Below are positions 8,176 to 17,036 of a DNA stretch of 64,000 nucleotides, piece by piece. Positions within the stretch are counted from its first letter, which is position 1, and each line of letters starts with the position of its first letter. Below the pieces are notes generated by a model that was not told the origin of the DNA, did no database searches, and saw only the letters and a program-made list of their open reading frames with translations. Source of the stretch: Pulveribacter suum (lineage in GTDB: Bacteria; Pseudomonadota; Gammaproteobacteria; Burkholderiales; Burkholderiaceae_C); the NCBI RefSeq assembly GCF_003013695.1, contig NZ_CP027792.1, positions 1,260,501 to 1,324,500 on the forward strand. Direction: 5' to 3'. The position numbers were made by a program, and so were the translations under genes.

Positions 8176-8931
8176 TCAGTCTTCGCTCAGCGCCTCGCGC
8201 ACCGCTGCCACCTGCCGGCGCGAAACGGGCAGGGGCTGCGCCAGCCCGTGCAGGCGCACGGCCCAGCCCTCGCCCTCACCGTCGCCTGCGTCGTGGCGCA
8301 CCAGCGCGCGCATGGCGTGGCGCGCCACCAGGGTGTTGCGGTGCACGCGCAGGAAATGCGCGGCGTGGCGCGTCTCCAGCTCGGTCAGCGGGTCGTCGAT
8401 GACGTAGCTGCGCGAGGGTGTGCGCACGGTCACGTATTTCAGCTCGGCGCGCAGGTACAGCACCTCGGCCATGGGCACACGCTCGGTCTGGCCGCGCTCG
8501 TGCACGACCAGCGCCTCGCCGGCGGCGGGTGCCGCCGGTAGCGACGACGCAGCCGCCGCAGCAGGCATGGCGCGGCGCGCCTTGGCCAGGGCCTGCTGCA
8601 GGCGCTCCAGACGCACCGGCTTGGTCAGGTAGTCCGCGGCATCCAGTTCGAAGGCGCTCAAGGCGTGGCCGGCGTGGGCCGTGACGAACACGATGGCAGG
8701 CGGCTCGGGCAGCGCCCGCAGCTGGTGGGCCAGCGCCATGCCGTCCATGCCCGGCATGTGGATGTCCAGCAGCACCACGTCCACCGCGCAGGCACCGGGC
8801 ACCTGCAGCTGGCCCAGCGCCTCGGCGGCGTGCCGTGCCTCGGCCACCCGGTAGTGCGGGCCACAGTCGGCCAGCAGCCGGCGCAGGCGGCTGCGTGCCA
8901 GGGGTTCGTCGTCCACGATGAGAATGTGCAT
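8176..8931 (-). CDS. algR: LytTR-family response regulator (AlgR-like)
   Basis: 251 residues. Receiver domain 1-120: acidic pocket in ILIVDDEPLARSRLRRLL, phosphoacceptor Asp in VVLLDIHMPGMDG (about residue 55) and Lys in DYLTKPVRL. The C-terminal LytTR DNA-binding domain follows an Ala-rich linker, with VLYLRAELKYVTVRT and FLRVHRNTLVAR as its typical strands. The partner is most likely the LytS/AlgZ-type kinase at 13332-14348. In Pseudomonas, and as far as I recall in related betaproteobacteria, the two genes are adjacent beside argH; here a five-gene oxidase cluster lies between them. Targets are unknown: AlgR-type regulators control alginate, type IV pili and virulence in Pseudomonas. Confidence 0.88.
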   Translation of the reverse strand: MHILIVDDEPLARSRLRRLLADCGPHYRVAEARHAAEALGQLQVPGACAVDVVLLDIHMPGMDGMALAHQLRALPEPPAIVFVTAHAGHALSAFELDAADYLTKPVRLERLQQALAKARRAMPAAAAASSLPAAPAAGEALVVHERGQTERVPMAEVLYLRAELKYVTVRTPSRSYVIDDPLTELETRHAAHFLRVHRNTLVARHAMRALVRHDAGDGEGEGWAVRLHGLAQPLPVSRRQVAAVREALSED

Positions 8932-8987
8932 GGCAGGCAATGCGTGAGAAAACCGCGCGCATCTTAGGCCGGCAGGCCGGCGCTTTG

Positions 8988-9623
8988 TTACGGGGCGCCG
9001 TAGGGCTCGCGCCGCGCCAGCACCCAGAACACCCGCGACACCCAGGCGACCGCCACGGCGGCTGCCAGCGCCATCAGCCAGCGGCCCAGGCGCTCCTGGT
9101 CGTCCAGCAGGTAGGCGTTGCACAGGCGCAGGGGCGAATCCACGTACAGCTGCCCGACCACGAAGCTCATGGGCAGTACGTTGCCCAGGAAGAAGCCCTG
9201 CACCACCCGCCCCGCAGCGTGCCAGGACAGGCGCAGCGCCGCCCCCGCCAGCACCAGGGCGAGGCACTTGAGGGCTTCGGCCGCAGGGCTGCGCAGCGCC
9301 AGGTCCAGCACCCGCGGCACCATGAGCACGGCCAGCACCACCGCCACGCCCACCAGGCCGCTGATGCCGTGGGCGTTGCAGCGCGCCAGCGCCGCCCGCG
9401 CGCGCGGCGGCAGCGCGGCGGCCAGCAGCGCGCCGGCCAGCATCCACAGCGGGAACTGCAGCACCATGTGGCGCCACATGCTGGACTCCAGCAGCGCGCG
9501 CATGAAGGGCAGGGCCAGCAGCGCCAGCAGCAGCGCACCCGCCGCGCCCTGGCGGGCGCCGGTGCAGGCCAGGCGCCACTGGGCCAGGCGCGGGGCGAGC
9601 AGGCGGGCGGCGGCGCTGCTCAT
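8988..9623 (-). CDS. Integral membrane protein of the oxidase cluster, possible CtaG-like assembly factor
   Basis: 211 residues with about six hydrophobic segments. The stretch SMWRHMVLQFPLWMLAGALL, with closely spaced His and Met residues at a membrane edge, recalls caa3-type CtaG copper-chaperone proteins and DUF1404-type membrane proteins, but the likeness is weak and I do not claim the family. The gene overlaps the SCO gene by 4 bp (ATGA) and is the last gene of the operon ccoN-ccoO-cytochrome c-SCO-this gene. That placement argues for a role in assembly or copper delivery to the oxidase. It ends with TAA at 8988-8990, 56 bp before the response-regulator gene. Confidence 0.7.
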   Translation of the reverse strand: MSSAAARLLAPRLAQWRLACTGARQGAAGALLLALLALPFMRALLESSMWRHMVLQFPLWMLAGALLAAALPPRARAALARCNAHGISGLVGVAVVLAVLMVPRVLDLALRSPAAEALKCLALVLAGAALRLSWHAAGRVVQGFFLGNVLPMSFVVGQLYVDSPLRLCNAYLLDDQERLGRWLMALAAAVAVAWVSRVFWVLARREPYGAP

Positions 9624-10258
9624 GGCGCGGCGCTGCGCCCCAGGTGGCGCGCGTAGTCCAGGGCCAGCTGCTGCTCGGCCATGTCGAACACGCGGCGCAT
9701 GCGGCCGCTTGCGTCAAACACCAGCAGTGCGGCGTTGTGCTCGTAGTCGCCGCGCCCGTCGGGGATGACGACCACGCCCAGGCGCTGCAGCAGGGCCTGC
9801 TGCTCGCGCGCGTCGGGCACGCGCACAAAGCGCCACAGCCGCTCGTCGGCGGCCAGGCCGCTGGCGTAGCGCTGCAGCGCGGAGGGGTCGTCGCGCGCGC
9901 CGTCGAAGCTGATGGACAGCAGCCGCACTCCCGCCGGCGGGCCGGACTGGAGCGCCGCCTGCAGCTGCTGGAAGGTGCTGCCCAGCGACAGGCAGACGGT
10001 CTCGCAGTGCGTATAGAAAAAATCCACGATGGTGGCGCCGCTGCCACCGCCCCCCTGCGGGCCCAGCAGCTCGCCCAGCGTCACGCTGCGCGCGCGGCTG
10101 TCCTGCACCGCGGTGGCCGGCACGGGCACGGGGCGTAGCGCCACCTCCAGCCGGCGCGCGCCTTCATCGGTCCAGACCTGGAAGTCGTGCGTCAGCCAGG
10201 CCGCGGCGGCCCAGCCGCAGACGGCCAGCAGCGCGCTCAGAAGCGCCGTGCGCAGCAC
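9620..10258 (-). CDS. SCO1/SenC/PrrC family copper chaperone
   Basis: 212 residues. An N-terminal membrane anchor (LLSALLAVCGWAAAAWL) precedes a periplasmic thioredoxin-like domain. The copper site is visible as CETVC in FFYTHCETVCLSLGS, with the distal His in DYEHNAALLVFD; these Cys and His residues bind Cu in SCO proteins, which load the CuA or CuB centre of terminal oxidases. The start is the GTG at 10256-10258, which overlaps the TAG of the cytochrome c gene in the arrangement TAGTG, a re-initiation configuration. Its presence with CcoN suggests copper delivery to this oxidase. Confidence 0.88.
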   Translation of the reverse strand: MLRTALLSALLAVCGWAAAAWLTHDFQVWTDEGARRLEVALRPVPVPATAVQDSRARSVTLGELLGPQGGGGSGATIVDFFYTHCETVCLSLGSTFQQLQAALQSGPPAGVRLLSISFDGARDDPSALQRYASGLAADERLWRFVRVPDAREQQALLQRLGVVVIPDGRGDYEHNAALLVFDASGRMRRVFDMAEQQLALDYARHLGRSAAP

Positions 10259-10851
10259 TACTGCGTGAGCGCCTGCAGCGCGGCGCCGCCCTCGAACGGC
10301 GCCCGGCGGTCGCTGGCGGCGCGCTCCTTGGCAAACAGCTCTGCCGTCATGGCCTCGGCCTTGTTGGACCAGCTGGCGCGGATGTAGCTGGCCACGCCGG
10401 CCAGCTCCGCGTCGCCGAGCTGGGCGAAGGCCGGCATGCTGCCCTGGTACTTGTTGCCGGCCACGGTGATCTCGCCCTCGATGCCGTGCAGCAGGATGTT
10501 GGCCAGCACCCGCGGCTCGCCGGCCACCCATTCCGAGCCATCCAGCGGCGGGAACACACCCGGCAGGCCCTTGCCCGTGGCCTGGTGGCAGGCGGCGCAC
10601 TGCGCGGCAAAGATCGCCTTGCCATCGACAGCGGCGCCCGCTGCCGGCGCCGCCGGGCCGGCCAGGTCGGCCACGGTGCGCTGGTCGCCCAGGCGCGAGC
10701 CGGCCAGAGGCTCGGACAGGAAGATGTACAGCACGCCGAAGACCACCATGGCCAGCGTGACGCCCACTGCCAGCAGCGGCATGGGGCGGATGGCCTCCTC
10801 GGGGTCGGCGTGTTCGCGCTGCTGCGCGGGCCGGTCGTTGGACGGTTGCAT
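10258..10851 (-). CDS. Membrane-anchored monohaem cytochrome c of the oxidase cluster
   Basis: 197 residues. A single transmembrane helix (LLAVGVTLAMVVFGVLYIFL, about residues 26-45) anchors a periplasmic class I cytochrome c domain with one haem site, FAAQCAACHQATGKGLPG, and the axial Met in GSMPAFAQLGD. A canonical cbb3 oxidase has a dihaem CcoP here; this protein has one CXXCH only. I chose the ATG at 10849-10851, 11 bp after the ccoO stop, which makes the hydrophilic N-terminus RPAQQREHADPEEAIRPMP. It probably feeds electrons to CcoO/CcoN in place of CcoP. Confidence 0.87.
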   Translation of the reverse strand: MQPSNDRPAQQREHADPEEAIRPMPLLAVGVTLAMVVFGVLYIFLSEPLAGSRLGDQRTVADLAGPAAPAAGAAVDGKAIFAAQCAACHQATGKGLPGVFPPLDGSEWVAGEPRVLANILLHGIEGEITVAGNKYQGSMPAFAQLGDAELAGVASYIRASWSNKAEAMTAELFAKERAASDRRAPFEGGAALQALTQ

Positions 10852-10862
10852 GGCAGGCCCTT

Positions 10863-11498
10863 TCAGGATGCGGATGCCGGCGTGGCGGCAGGGGCGGCGG
10901 CGCCGGCCGCGTCGCGCGGCTCGGGCGGCAGCACGGGGTAGCTGCGGTTGAGGGCCTGCAGGTACTTCACCAGGTCCTGCGCGTCGGGCGTGGCCACCAC
11001 CACCTTGCCTGCCGGCGCGTAGCCCGGCGGCAGCTTGAGCGCCTCCTCGCCCGGCTCGGCCTTGTCCTTGATGTCGAACAGATAGGGGTAGGCCGGCATG
11101 ATGGAGCCGGGCACGTAGGCGCGCGGCTGGTACAGGTGGCCCAGGTGCCAGTCGCGGCTGGGCTGGCGCACGCCGATGTTCATCAGGTCGGGGCCCGTGC
11201 GCATGCTGCCCAGCAGGTGCGGGCGGTCGTAGGTGTAGTCGCCCGGCACCGTGGCGCGGCCCCAGCCGCGCTCGGCGTCGGGGCCGAAGCTCTTGTCGCG
11301 CGGCTGCTGGGTGTGGCAATACACGCAGCCGTTGGCGATATAGACGGCGCGCCCGCGCAGCTCGGCGCTGGTGTAGGGCTTGAGGCCCTCGGGCGCCGGC
11401 ACGTCACGCACCTGGATATAGGGCAGCACCACCAGGGCGGCCGTGGCCAGGCCCAGGGTGACCATGGCGCCCGCGGTCAGTTTGACTTCATTTTCCAT
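10863..11498 (-). CDS. ccoO: cbb3-like cytochrome c oxidase, monohaem subunit II (CcoO)
   Basis: 211 residues: one N-terminal transmembrane helix (AGAMVTLGLATAALVVLPYI), then a periplasmic haem c domain. The haem site NGCVYCHTQQPRDKSFGPDA, followed by GWGRATVPGDYTYDRPHLLG and RTGPDLMNIG, is diagnostic for CcoO; the axial Met is in PGSIMPAYPYLF. It passes electrons from the membrane cytochrome c to the haem b / haem b3-CuB centre of CcoN. The start codon overlaps the end of ccoN by 11 bp. The C-terminus is rich in Ala and Pro, a common ending in this group. Confidence 0.92.
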   Translation of the reverse strand: MENEVKLTAGAMVTLGLATAALVVLPYIQVRDVPAPEGLKPYTSAELRGRAVYIANGCVYCHTQQPRDKSFGPDAERGWGRATVPGDYTYDRPHLLGSMRTGPDLMNIGVRQPSRDWHLGHLYQPRAYVPGSIMPAYPYLFDIKDKAEPGEEALKLPPGYAPAGKVVVATPDAQDLVKYLQALNRSYPVLPPEPRDAAGAAAPAATPASAS

Positions 11499-13143
11499 GT
11501 GCCACCTCCAGCGTGTGGGCGCCCGCGCGGAACAGCGCGGCGCCGGTGCGCGCCGGCCCGAAGCGCAGCGCCATGGCCAGGAAATGGCCGACGAAGACGA
11601 TCTGGCTGGCCACCATCAGCGCGCCACCCAGGCTGCGCGACTTGAGCCAGGGCAGGGTGACGGCCACCGAGTCCATGAAGGGGCGGGCGGCGTCCAGCAT
11701 GTATTCGCCCTGCAGCCAGCCGCCGATGGACAGGCCGACGAAGTAGATCAGGATGCCCACGGCCGCCAGCCAGAACTGCAGCGTGATCAGGCGCGGGTAG
11801 GGCCACTCCCAGTTCAGCACGCGCGGCATCATGAAATAGATGGCGCCGAACAGCACCATGGTCACGAAGCCGTAGGCGCCCAGGTGCGCGTGGGCCACCG
11901 TGAAGTGGGTGAAGTGCGTGATCTGGTTGATGGAGCGCAGCGCCTCAAACGAGCCCTGCACCGACGACAGCATGTACATCAGCCCGCCGAACATCATGAA
12001 GCGCAGCGTGGGCGAGCGCAGCGCCAGGCGCATGCGGCCGCGCATGGTGCCGGCCATGTTGATGGAGAACGCCGCCACCGGAATGATCATCATCATGCTC
12101 TGCACGATGGACAGGGTGACCAGCCAGCCGGGCACCGGCCCGCCCACCAGGTGGTGGCCGCCGACCTGGGCATAGAAGAAGGCCAGCGTCCAGAAGCCCA
12201 GGATGGACAGGTTGTACGAGCGCACCGGCCGGGCGATGACCTTGGGCAGGAAGTAGTAGATGGCGCCCACGCTCACGGGCGTGAACCACAGGCCCAGCAC
12301 GTTGTGGCCGTACCACCAGTTCATGGTCGCCTGCTGCACGCCGTAGTGCACGCCCGGCAGCTTGGCCACCAGGAACAAGAGCGTGATCCACAGCAGCGCC
12401 GCGACGTGGTACCAGACGGTGACGTACAGCGACTCGACCTTGCGGTTGACCAGCGTGTACAGCACCGGCCCGATGATGCAGACCATGCCGGCCACGATGA
12501 ACAGGCCGATCTGCCAGGGCATCTCCAGGTATTCCATGCCGTCCGTCCAGCCGGCGCCGATGGCGCCGATGCCGCTGGCGATCGCCACGTTGATCAGCGC
12601 GCCGCCCAGCATGACCCACATGGCGCCCATCAGCGGCGTGCGCAACAGGCGCGGCAGCAGCCAGACGATGACGCCCAGCGAGGCGTTGGTGATCCAGCCG
12701 TAGAGCACGGCCGTGAGGTGCACGGTGCGGATGCGCCCGAACGTCATCCAGGCCTCGCTGACCAGCCAGTCGGGCATGTGCAGCTTCAGCGACGCGGTCA
12801 GGCCCGCCACCGAGCCCAGCACCAGCCACAGGCAGGCGAAGGCGACGAACATGAACACCGGAAAGGCGCTGGAGCGGTCGGCCTCGATGCGCTGGCTGAT
12901 TTCCTGCGCGTCGGGCGGGTGCAGCGTGTCGCCGGGCTCGGCGGCCGCGGCCTGCAGCTGGGCGCGGTGGCCGGCGTGCAGGGCGGGGTCGTCCACCTTG
13001 CCGATCTCGCCCTGGGCGAAGATGACCGAAGCGGCCCGTGGGTTCTCCATCAGCAGGCCCTTGCGCATCGACCAGATGAACACGAATAGTCCAATGATCG
13101 ACAGCAAAAAGGCCCCCAGCAGGCTCATGACGGCACTGTCCAT
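11488..13143 (-). CDS. ccoN: cbb3-like cytochrome c oxidase subunit I (CcoN) with CcoS-like N-terminal extension
   Basis: 551 residues; the catalytic haem-copper subunit that reduces oxygen to water. Haem and CuB ligands are visible: RIRTVHLTAVLYGW (low-spin haem), WWYGHNVLGLWF (CuB), GGHHLVGGPVPGW (CuB pair) and TVAHAHLGAYGFV (haem b3 and haem b). About 85 residues precede the first catalytic helix. They begin with a membrane helix followed by FIWSMRKGLLMENPRAA and KVDDP, a pattern like the small assembly protein CcoS (WAxxSGQ...P...I...D). I infer a CcoS-CcoN fusion. It is first in its operon and its upstream region carries a possible FNR/Anr box. No ccoP, ccoQ or ccoG is present. Confidence 0.9.
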   Translation of the reverse strand: MDSAVMSLLGAFLLSIIGLFVFIWSMRKGLLMENPRAASVIFAQGEIGKVDDPALHAGHRAQLQAAAAEPGDTLHPPDAQEISQRIEADRSSAFPVFMFVAFACLWLVLGSVAGLTASLKLHMPDWLVSEAWMTFGRIRTVHLTAVLYGWITNASLGVIVWLLPRLLRTPLMGAMWVMLGGALINVAIASGIGAIGAGWTDGMEYLEMPWQIGLFIVAGMVCIIGPVLYTLVNRKVESLYVTVWYHVAALLWITLLFLVAKLPGVHYGVQQATMNWWYGHNVLGLWFTPVSVGAIYYFLPKVIARPVRSYNLSILGFWTLAFFYAQVGGHHLVGGPVPGWLVTLSIVQSMMMIIPVAAFSINMAGTMRGRMRLALRSPTLRFMMFGGLMYMLSSVQGSFEALRSINQITHFTHFTVAHAHLGAYGFVTMVLFGAIYFMMPRVLNWEWPYPRLITLQFWLAAVGILIYFVGLSIGGWLQGEYMLDAARPFMDSVAVTLPWLKSRSLGGALMVASQIVFVGHFLAMALRFGPARTGAALFRAGAHTLEVAHGK

Positions 13144-13193
13144 GGCGGTTTCCTCGTGGTGTGGGGTGGCGCGCGCCGGGCGCCGGGGTATTT

Positions 13194-13207
13194 TTGATGC
13201 ACCGCAA
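13194..13207 (-). promoter_or_regulatory. Possible FNR/Anr box upstream of ccoN
   Basis: TTGAT-GCAC-CGCAA has the 5-4-5 layout of an FNR/Anr site. One half is perfect and the other carries two mismatches. It is centred about 57 bp before the ccoN start codon, a plausible place for activation under low oxygen, as is usual for cbb3-type operons. Sequence likeness only. Confidence 0.35.
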
Positions 13208-13331
13208 GTGGCAGTGGCTGCTCCCGTGCTATGCGTGGCTGCTCGATTTTAAAGTTCAAAACACATGAACTTTTCCGCGGGCCCTGCAAGTCCCTGTCAA
13301 GGCTGATGGCTACTCAGCCTTGGAAGGCCGC

Positions 13332-14348
13332 TCAGGCTGCCGGCAGGGCGATGCGCACGTGGTACAGGCCGCCCTGCGGGCCAGCGCGAAAGTCACAGTC
13401 CACGTCGTGCAGCAGGCGCAGGCGGTCGCGCACATTGGCCAGGGCGATGCCGTGGCCGCGCGAGCCGCCGGCTGCGACGTCTGCGGGCAGGGTGTTGGTG
13501 ATGGTCAGCACCACGCGGCCGCCGCGCAGCTCGGTGGCGATGCGCAGCTTGGTGGTGCCGCGCACGCTGGGCTCCACGCCGTGCTTGACGGCGTTCTCCA
13601 CCAGCGGCTGCAGCAGCAGCGGTGGCAGGCGCGCGCCGCCCGCGCGCTCGTCCAGCACCCACTGCACGCGCATGCGCTCGCCAAAGCGCACCTGCTCGAT
13701 GTCCAGGTACTTGCGCGCCAGCTCCACCTCTTCGTGCAGCGTCACCGCCTCGCCCTGCTCGACCAGGGCGTGGCGAAACAGGTCGCTCAGGTCTTCCAGC
13801 AGCGCCTCGGCGCGTGCCGGCTCGTCACGCACCAGGGCGATGGCGCTGTTGAGCGTGTTGAACAAAAAATGCGGGCGGATGCGCGCCTGCAGCTCCGTCA
13901 ACCGCGCCGTGGTGGCCGCCGGCAGGCGGGCGCGGGCGCGCAGCGCCAGGGCGGCCACCAGCAGCGCCGCCAGCAGCGCGCCCGAGGCCGCACCGGCCAG
14001 CCAGGGCGGCGGCGCGTCCATGGCCGGGTCGGCCAGGGCCAGCAGCGCGCAGGCGCCCAGGCCGGCCAGCGCGCCCAGCAGCACGCCTGCGGCGTACTGC
14101 AGCTGCGCCGGCAAGGGGGCCAGGGCGCGGCCGGCGGCGCAGGCCGTGAGCAGCCAGGCGAGCGTCGCGGGCAGGGCCACGCCGGTCAAAAGCGCCAGCC
14201 GCGCCAGCCAGTCGGCCAAGCCGCCGGGGCCGAACAAGGTGCCCACGCCCAGCACCAGCTGCACGAACAGCACGGCGCGCAGCACCACGCCGACGTGGCA
14301 GGCGTCGAAGGCAGGAGCGGGGGTCGATAAAATTTGCGGCTTTTGCAT
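13332..14348 (-). CDS. algZ: LytS/AlgZ-type sensor histidine kinase
   Basis: 338 residues. The first 150 residues hold four to six transmembrane helices and no periplasmic sensor domain, as in AlgZ/FimS. The His_kinase (PF06580-type) domain starts at [16 protein letters not shown] with the phosphorylated His at residue 160, followed by the ATP-binding part [14 protein letters not shown] (N box) and the glycine loop [17 protein letters not shown]. It most likely phosphorylates the LytTR regulator encoded at 8176-8931. The gene is divergent from argH with only 60 bp between the two starts, so the promoters overlap. A 188-bp gap separates its stop from ccoN. Confidence 0.9.
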   Translation of the reverse strand: MQKPQILSTPAPAFDACHVGVVLRAVLFVQLVLGVGTLFGPGGLADWLARLALLTGVALPATLAWLLTACAAGRALAPLPAQLQYAAGVLLGALAGLGACALLALADPAMDAPPPWLAGAASGALLAALLVAALALRARARLPAATTARLTELQARIRPHFLFNTLNSAIALVRDEPARAEALLEDLSDLFRHALVEQGEAVTLHEEVELARKYLDIEQVRFGERMRVQWVLDERAGGARLPPLLLQPLVENAVKHGVEPSVRGTTKLRIATELRGGRVVLTITNTLPADVAAGGSRGHGIALANVRDRLRLLHDVDCDFRAGPQGGLYHVRIALPAA

Positions 14349-14408
14349 TTGTCATGCCAGCGTGGCGCCCGGGCAGCCGGGGCCGCGCCTTCACGGATTA
14401 TTGCCCCC

Positions 14409-15869
14409 ATGCCCTCTGACGCGACCACGCCCCAGCCCTCCCACGACCAGCTCGCCACCAAGGCGCAGGCCTGGTCGGCGCTCTTCGAGGAGCCCATGAG
14501 CGACCTGGTCAAGCGCTACACCTCCAGCGTGTTCTTCGACAAGCGCCTGTGGCAGGCCGACATCGCCGGCAGCCTGGCTCACGCCGACATGCTGGCCGCG
14601 CAGGGCATCATCAGCGCCGCCGACCACGCCGCCATCGAGCGCGGCATGGCCACCATCACGCAGGAGATCGAGGCCGGCCAGTTCGACTGGCAGCTGGACC
14701 TGGAGGACGTGCACCTGAACATCGAGGCGCGCCTGACCCAGCTGGCCGGCGACGCCGGCAAGCGCCTGCACACCGGGCGCAGCCGCAACGACCAGGTGGC
14801 CACCGACGTGCGCCTGTGGCTGCGCAGCGAGATCGACCTGATCGACGGCCTGCTGACCGAGCTGCAGCGCGCCCTGGTCGAGGTGGCCGGCAACAACGTC
14901 GAGGTCATCCTGCCCGGCTTCACCCATCTGCAGGTGGCCCAGCCCGTGAGCTTTGCCCACCACCTGCTGGCCTATGTGGAGATGTTCTCGCGCGACCAGG
15001 AGCGCATGCGCGATGCGCGCCGCCGCGTGAACGTGCTGCCGCTGGGCAGCGCGGCACTGGCCGGCACCACCTACCCGCTGGACCGCGAGCGCGTGGCCCG
15101 CACCCTGGGCATGGACGGCGTGTGCCAAAACAGCCTGGACGGCGTGAGCGACCGCGACTTCGCCATCGAGTTCACGGCCGCCGCCAGCCTGTGCATGGTG
15201 CACGTCTCGCGCCTGTCCGAGGAGCTCATCATCTGGATGAGCCAGAACTTCGGCTTCATCCGCATCGCCGACCGCTTCACCACCGGCTCGTCGATCATGC
15301 CGCAGAAGAAAAACCCCGACGTGCCCGAGCTGGCCCGCGGCAAGACCGGCCGCGTGGTCGGCCATCTGATGGGCCTGATCACGCTGATGAAGGGCCAGCC
15401 CCTGGCCTACAACAAGGACAACCAGGAGGACAAGGAGCCGCTATTCGACACCGTGGACACCCTGAAGGACACGCTGCGCATCTTTGCCGAGATGATCGGC
15501 GGCCAAGCCAACGCGGCCGGCGTAAAGGAAGGCGGCATCACCGTGAATGCGCAGGCTATGCGCGCCGCCGCGCAAAAGGGCTACGCCACCGCCACCGACC
15601 TGGCCGACTACCTGGTCAAGAAGGGCCTGCCGTTTCGCGACGCGCACGAGACCGTGGCCCACGCCGTCAAGGCCGCCGTGGCCCAGGGCGTGGACTTGTC
15701 GGAGCTGCCGCTGGCCGTGCTGCAGGGCTTTCACCCGGCCATCGCGCAGGACGTGTTCGACGCCCTCAGCCTGGAAGGCTCGCTGAATGCGCGCAATACG
15801 CTGGGCGGCACGGCGCCCGCGCAGGTGCGCACGCAGATCGCGCGGCACCAGGCGCGGTTGGCGCTGTGA
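14409..15869 (+). CDS. argH: Argininosuccinate lyase
   Basis: 486 residues. It splits argininosuccinate into arginine and fumarate, the last step of arginine synthesis. The fumarase/aspartase superfamily signature [12 protein letters not shown] is at residues 293-304 (catalytic Ser in the SS pair), preceded by substrate-binding HTGRSRNDQ and [15 protein letters not shown] chose the ATG at 14409 because the frame upstream runs into the divergent kinase promoter; the resulting N-terminus carries about 20 more residues than many homologues before [10 protein letters not shown]. The gene stands alone, followed by a repeat and an unrelated binding protein. Confidence 0.97.
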   Translation: MPSDATTPQPSHDQLATKAQAWSALFEEPMSDLVKRYTSSVFFDKRLWQADIAGSLAHADMLAAQGIISAADHAAIERGMATITQEIEAGQFDWQLDLEDVHLNIEARLTQLAGDAGKRLHTGRSRNDQVATDVRLWLRSEIDLIDGLLTELQRALVEVAGNNVEVILPGFTHLQVAQPVSFAHHLLAYVEMFSRDQERMRDARRRVNVLPLGSAALAGTTYPLDRERVARTLGMDGVCQNSLDGVSDRDFAIEFTAAASLCMVHVSRLSEELIIWMSQNFGFIRIADRFTTGSSIMPQKKNPDVPELARGKTGRVVGHLMGLITLMKGQPLAYNKDNQEDKEPLFDTVDTLKDTLRIFAEMIGGQANAAGVKEGGITVNAQAMRAAAQKGYATATDLADYLVKKGLPFRDAHETVAHAVKAAVAQGVDLSELPLAVLQGFHPAIAQDVFDALSLEGSLNARNTLGGTAPAQVRTQIARHQARLAL

Positions 15870-15885
15870 TGCTGCTTCAAAAAAG

Positions 15886-15950
15886 AGAGCTGCCAGCGCT
15901 TGCCGCATAAGGGTTTGAGGCCGATTTGATGCAAAAACGGCCTGACCCGA
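15886..15950 (+). repeat. Dispersed hairpin repeat, family A, copy 2
   Basis: Forward copy: TCAAAAAAGAGAGCTGCCAG, GCGCTTGCC, a degenerate second arm, then TTGAGGCCGATTTGATGCAA. It fills most of the gap between argH and the Bug-protein gene and supplies an in-frame ATG (15949) that could be mistaken for that gene's start. Confidence 0.75.
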
Positions 15951-15976
15951 CTTTTCCCTTCCACCGGAACCCTGCC

Positions 15977-16960
15977 ATGACCGTGACCCGCCGCCGCCTG
16001 CTTGCCCGCGCCGCCGCCGCCAGCGCCCTGCCCGCCCTGCTGCCCGCCTGGGCCCAGGGCGCCGGCCCCAAGACGCTGCGCATCCTGGTCGGCTTTCCGC
16101 CCGGCGGCGGCACCGACGTGGTGGCGCGCCTGCTGGCCGACAAGCTGCGCGAGCAGCTGGGCATGACCGTGGTGGTGGAAAACCGCCCCGGCGCCGGCGG
16201 GCAGATCGCGGCCCTGGCGCTCAAGGCTGCGCCGACCGATGGCAGCGTGCTGTTTTTGACGCACGACCACACCATCTCCATCCTGCCGCAGGTGGTGAAG
16301 AACGCCGGGTTCGACCCGGCGCGCGACTTCGTCTCGGCCGGCGGCTTTGCCACCTTCGTCAACGGCCTGGCGCTGTCTCCGGGCACGCCGGCCGCGTCGT
16401 TTGCCGAGTTCGTGGACTGGGTCAAGAACAAGCAGGGCGGCAAGAGCGCCGTGGGCATCCCCGCGCCGGCCTCCACGCCCGAGTTCCTGGTGAAGCTGCT
16501 GGGCCAGCGCTACGGGCTGGACCTGGTGTCTGCGCCGTACCGCGGCAGCGCGCCCATGATCGGCGACATGCTGGGCAACCAGATCCCTGCCGGCATCGGC
16601 TCGGTGCAGGACTTCATCGAGCACCACCGCGCCGGCAAGCTGCGCGTGGTGGCTGTGCTGGGCGGCCAGCGCCAGGCGGCGCTGCCCCAGGTGCCCACCT
16701 TTGCCGAGCTGGGCCTGGCCGGCTTCGAGGACACGCCCTACTACGGCTTCTACGCCCCGGCCGGCACGCCGCCCGCGGCGCTGGCGCACTTTGCCGACGC
16801 CCTGGCCCAGGTAGTGGCCCAGCCGGGCGTGCGCGAGCAACTGGCCGCGATGGGCCTGACCGTCGGCTTCATGGCCCCGGCCCAGCTGGCCGAGCGCGAG
16901 CGCGCCTACACCCGGGTGTGGACGCGCATCATCCAGACCAGCGGCTTCGTGCCACAGTGA
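15977..16960 (+). CDS. Bug-family (TctC) tripartite tricarboxylate transporter substrate-binding protein
   Basis: 327 residues. The N-terminus TVTRRRLLARAAAASALPAL ending in AWAQG is a signal peptide with a twin-arginine-like RRR. The mature protein starts with LRILVGFPPGGGTDVVARLL, the Bug ligand-loop motif, and contains VENRPGAGGQIAAL, both typical of this hugely expanded betaproteobacterial family. These periplasmic proteins bind carboxylates, amides or aromatic acids; most, as here, have no TctA/TctB partners nearby, so the ligand cannot be assigned. I preferred the ATG at 15977 (GGAA about 8 bases upstream) over one at 15926, because the latter would encode repeat DNA ahead of the signal peptide. 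Confidence 0.9.
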   Translation: MTVTRRRLLARAAAASALPALLPAWAQGAGPKTLRILVGFPPGGGTDVVARLLADKLREQLGMTVVVENRPGAGGQIAALALKAAPTDGSVLFLTHDHTISILPQVVKNAGFDPARDFVSAGGFATFVNGLALSPGTPAASFAEFVDWVKNKQGGKSAVGIPAPASTPEFLVKLLGQRYGLDLVSAPYRGSAPMIGDMLGNQIPAGIGSVQDFIEHHRAGKLRVVAVLGGQRQAALPQVPTFAELGLAGFEDTPYYGFYAPAGTPPAALAHFADALAQVVAQPGVREQLAAMGLTVGFMAPAQLAERERAYTRVWTRIIQTSGFVPQ

Positions 16961-17036
16961 AGGGCCGGCGGCCGCCGCGCCGCTGCCACTGCCATGCCGC
17001 CGCCACGCGGGCGGCCAGAACAAAGAGGGAATCCTG

